DNA of 64,000 bases, from assembly GCF_040939455.1 (NCBI RefSeq), contig NC_134117.1:67168501-67232500 (forward strand), given 5' to 3'. The position numbers and the translations under genes were made by a program. This DNA comes from Microcebus murinus. Taxonomy: Eukaryota > Chordata > Mammalia > Primates > Cheirogaleidae. Shown here piece by piece: positions 60,943 through 64,000 of this stretch; within the stretch, counting starts at the first letter, position 1; every line of letters starts with the position of its first letter. A model generated the notes under the pieces. It saw nothing but the letters and a program-made list of their open reading frames with translations, was not told the origin of the DNA and made no database searches.

Positions 60943-62579
60943 TTAAATTAGGTAGTATTAGTCCTCCAAGTGAATTCTTCCTTTCCAAAGTTGTTTTGAC
61001 TACTGTAGTTACTTTACATTTCCAAATGAATTTTAAAATCAGCTCATTAATTTCTATTTTTAAAAAAAGCAAGCTGGGATTTTTGTGATCACAATGAGTC
61101 TATAGATTAATTGGGGAGGGGCTGATATTTTAACAGTAATGAGTCTCCTTTTCCATGAACACAGTATATCTCTCCACATGTTTTGGTCATCTTCAATTTC
61201 TCTCAGCAACGTTTTGTAGTTTTCAGGGTACAGGTCTTGCTGATTTTTGTCAGACAGACCCCTAAATAGTTCACATTTCTTATTCTATTGTGAATAGTAT
61301 TCTTTTTTATTTTGATTTCAGTGTTGCTAAACTCACATGTTAATGCTAGTAGCTTTTGCAGGTCTCACTGAACTTTGCACATAGAGATGTTATAATCAGT
61401 AAAATAAAAGGTTTAATTTTTCCTTTCCAATCTGGGTGACATATATACATACATATATTTATTAATCTACTTTTTTTTTTTTTTTTGCCAAATTGCACTG
61501 GCTTAAACCTCAGGTAAAAGGTTAAGTAGATATGGTAAGCATGAACATCCTGTGTTACTTCTGATCGTAAAGGGAAAGCGCACAGGCTTTCACTAACCAC
61601 AATGTCAGTCGTAGGTTGTTCATAAATGTCCTCTGCGAAGTTAGCAAGTCCCCTTATATGCCTAGATTGCTGACAGTTTTAACATAATTGCATGTTAGAT
61701 TTTGTCAGATGCTTTTTGCTGCAACATAATCATACATTTTCTTTACAGTCTGTAATCGTGGCAAATTTCGTCAACTAGTTTTTTAATGTTTAACCAGCCC
61801 TGCATCACTGGACAAGCCCTGCCTGCTCATAATGAAGTATCCTGCTGCTGATCTTTTGTGAAATCTTCATGTGTCTGTGTTTATGAAGGAAATCAGTTCA
61901 GTTTGCTTGTAATGATTTGGTCAGTTTTAATATCTTAATAACACTGGTTTTATAGTATGAGTTGGGAACTATTCTCTTTTCTTCAATTTTCTACAAGAGT
62001 TTGCATAAAATTAGTAATATTTCTCTCCTAAATATTTGGCAAAAATCAACATGATGCCATCTGGATATGGAATTTTCTTTTTCAGAGATTTTCCAACTAC
62101 AAATTCAATTTCCTTAATAAGTATATGACTATTCAGACTTTCTATTTCTTCTTGAGTATTCTTTAGTAATTTGTGTCTTTCAAGGAATTTGTCCATTTCC
62201 ATTTAGTTGTGAAACTTTTTGATATAAAGTTTTTCAAAATATTCCTGTATTATTTTTTTAATGTCTGTAGCATCTTTATCATTCCTGAAGTTGGTAATTT
62301 GTGTCTTCTCTGTTTTTTTTCTAATCAGTCTATCTAGAAGTTTATCGATTTTATCTTCCCAAAGAATCAGCTTTTTATTTCATTTATTTTCTCTTTTGTT
62401 TTTCTGTCTTCTATTTTGTCATTTTCTACTCTAATCTTTATTTTTTTTCTTTTCCTCTACTTATTTTGGATTTCATTTACTCTCTTTTTCTAGCTTCTTA
62501 GATGCTGAAATAATTGAGTTGAGGACTTTCTGTTTTTCTAAGAGGCAAGGTAACTTGAAGGCACATAGCCATCAGATTT

Positions 62580-62760
62580 GTCTTCCTTGTTGAGTGACCT
62601 TAATCTAGTTTAATGACCTGCCTGAACCTCAGTTTTCCCATTTGTAAAATGGGGCTGAAAGTACCTAACTTATAAGGCTACTGTGACAATTCAATGACAT
62701 AAGTTTTTAAACAGCCCAATGCTGGCATACAGTAATTGCTCAATAAGTGCTTTTTCCTTC
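62580..62760 (+). repeat. MIR
   Basis: 'cctgaacctcagttttccca', 'tttgtaaaatggggctgaaa', 'ggctactgtgacaattcaat' and 'gcatacagtaattgctcaat' are in forward MIR order. Confidence 0.9.
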
Positions 62761-63124
62761 CTATCCCCATGACAAGCAACCACCTCCATCACCTCCTTGG
62801 GTGACACCCCAGGGCACATAAAAGTACCCCACACATTCACCAAACACAGAGGCTGATGCAACTACAAGATCCAGCAGATTAGATCTATTCATTTCGAGAG
62901 AAGCAAACTGAGGTTGAGAGACTAACTCCCAAGCAAAACCACCTATTCCTTTAGATCAGCTTTAGAGGTTCAAGCTGGGAAAACAGGAACAGGAACAGGT
63001 TTTCCATGACACTCAAGGGCTTGGTAGACAGCCCAAAGAATAACAATGAAACAGCAGCCTCAGGTCCCCGTTAGCTTTTCCCTTATCATTTGAGCAACCC
63101 CAGAAGACACAGATGCAAGTGGGT
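62761..63124. other. Non-coding stretch with MIR-like piece
   Basis: The segment 62880-62940 may be a reverse MIR remnant ('gagagaagcaaactgaggtt'). Otherwise unassigned. Confidence 0.35.
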
Positions 63125-63250
63125 TGTAGTAGGAAAAGCATGGCCATTGTAGTCAGACCTGTTCTGCCACTTGCTGGCTGTGACCTCAGAAAAGTTTCTT
63201 AACCTCCCTGAGGCTCCATTTCATCACTGGCAAAATGGGGTTGATAATAA
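63125..63250 (+). repeat. MIR
   Basis: 'cctgttctgccacttgctgg', 'aagtttcttaacctccctga' and 'catcactggcaaaatggggt' are the forward MIR core. Confidence 0.9.
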
Positions 63251-63254
63251 TACT

Positions 63255-63465
63255 AAGCGTCTGATGAGCACTTTGTATGTGCCAGGCGCTTACTGTCACC
63301 CCAGTGCCAGCTCCTCTAAACCGCACGAGACGGCTATGATGTAGATGTCTGTGGGCAATTCGGGACAGATTGAGCACCCTACTCAAGTTCACATTACCTA
63401 GAAAGGTTGGAGGTGAGATCCGAACTCAGACAGTCTGCACCAGAGCCCGAGTGCTAAACCCCATC
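63255..63465 (-). repeat. MIR, head-to-head with the previous one
   Basis: 'gatgagcactttgtatgtgc', 'caggcgcttactgtcacccc' and 'ggaggtgagatccgaactca' are in reverse MIR order, abutting the forward copy. Confidence 0.75.
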
Positions 63466-64000
63466 CCCGGCTGCTAATTACACTATCCTCCCAGGGTTTG
63501 GCAAAAATTAACGAATATACCCAAGAGGCCCAGCACTGAACTAGACCAGGAAATGTGAGGTCCCCAGGAGCAGGCAGGGCGCCGGGGAGCTCCAGGAAGA
63601 GCAGGTGATGTTCCTCGCATCTGTGCGTGCTGAGAAGCACTGGGGCCACTCTTGGGGCTGCCCTAGTTCCCGGGGAGGTATTTATAGTGCAGGAGGCATC
63701 ATGCCTGCTCAGGCTGAGCTGAGCCTGGAGCTGATTTGCACATGGAATTGGCCATTATCGGCTCATTTCCATATGGCAGCTACATGGGAGGAATAATTCA
63801 AGGAGAAGCCCCCAGCACCCATCTCCTAAGGAGCTTTTACTTTGCAGCTGCTACTTAGACACATGACTAGAGATGTCAGAGCCACAGGGACCAACACCCC
63901 CACCCCCCACCCATCCTAACTGGTGGAAGGGAAATGAGTCTCAGAGGAAGAGACCCACCCAAGGCCTGCTGGTTGGCAATGGCAGGGCCGGGTGGAGACT
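63466..64000. other. Non-coding stretch, balanced composition
   Basis: No exon. The segment 63715-63790 contains 'catggaattggccattatcg' and 'catttccatatggcagctac', short motifs of YY1/E-box type, and reads as repeat-free, so a regulatory role is possible. A reverse MIR-like tail starts near 63925. Confidence 0.3.

Larger units (their letters stand above)
58618..62545 (-). mobile_element. Long antisense L1M carrying nested insertions
   Basis: The plus strand reads an L1 backwards: its 3' UTR begins near 58620 ('cagctttattggggtataat'), then 'cattcatcc'-type 3' text, then ORF2 to about 62540. Minus-strand fragments match ORF2, for example residues EEIESLNSHILIKEIEFV near 62150-62090 and a C-terminal YYPAVKRNQLLVQATTWM near 59200. 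The frame is broken by many stops, so it is dead. It holds four later insertions: a hAT element, a short L1 end, an Alu and a reverse-oriented L1 piece. Confidence 0.9.

Noticed and set aside
58618..62545. Active LINE-1
   Set aside because: Reading frames are broken by many stops and four insertions. The 5' end is missing.

Overview
The window reads as nuclear DNA of a primate, most likely a strepsirrhine (lemur-type). It is intron-like or intergenic, dense in old mammalian repeats (MIR, L2, MLT1/MST LTRs, L1M, Tigger and hAT-Charlie). The lineage call rests on two young insertions: a full-length Alu at 60287-60621 whose right arm has the 'gctaggctgacgccac' block that I know from lemur Alus, and a short L1 3' end at 59658-59756 of a type I associate with lemur/galago genomes. 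Nothing indicates a bacterial or viral origin, and the many long open frames are chance or repeat-derived.

Only one segment can be supported as coding. It is a 206-bp internal exon on the minus strand (17601-17806) with a good acceptor and donor and an open, helix-rich 68-codon reading frame. I do not recognise the gene. Its 5' neighbour exon would lie at higher coordinates and its 3' neighbour at lower coordinates. No other convincing exon was found, so much of the window is probably large GC-rich introns of this one gene.

Layout. 1-6840: GC-rich non-coding DNA with L2, MIR and MLT1 pieces and a deleted Tigger2-type transposon. 6841-7812: a large GC-rich minisatellite with higher-order structure. 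7813-17600: non-coding, with an AP-1-site pair (10.6 kb) and an AT-rich island (11.7-12.1 kb). 17601-17806: the exon. 17807-31230: introns/non-coding with a hAT element, an MLT1 LTR, an L1 3' end, an MST-type LTR and AT-rich islands, the best at 27.0-27.6 kb with two octamer motifs. 31230-49590: mostly GC-rich non-coding with MIRs, a second Tigger-type element and L1 remnants. 49676-50262: a second minisatellite, unrelated to the first. 50263-58560: non-coding, with a TG-rich duplicated block and a conserved-looking segment near 58.1-58.5 kb. 58618-62545: one long antisense L1M carrying four later nested insertions. 62546-64000: MIRs and plain sequence.

No new multi-gene system is present. 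The most useful leads are the orphan exon, the two minisatellites with higher-order repeats, the AT-rich islands that could be enhancers, and the nested insertions that fix the order of transposon activity. All repeat-family names are from recognition of consensus sequence by eye, and conservation was not measured.
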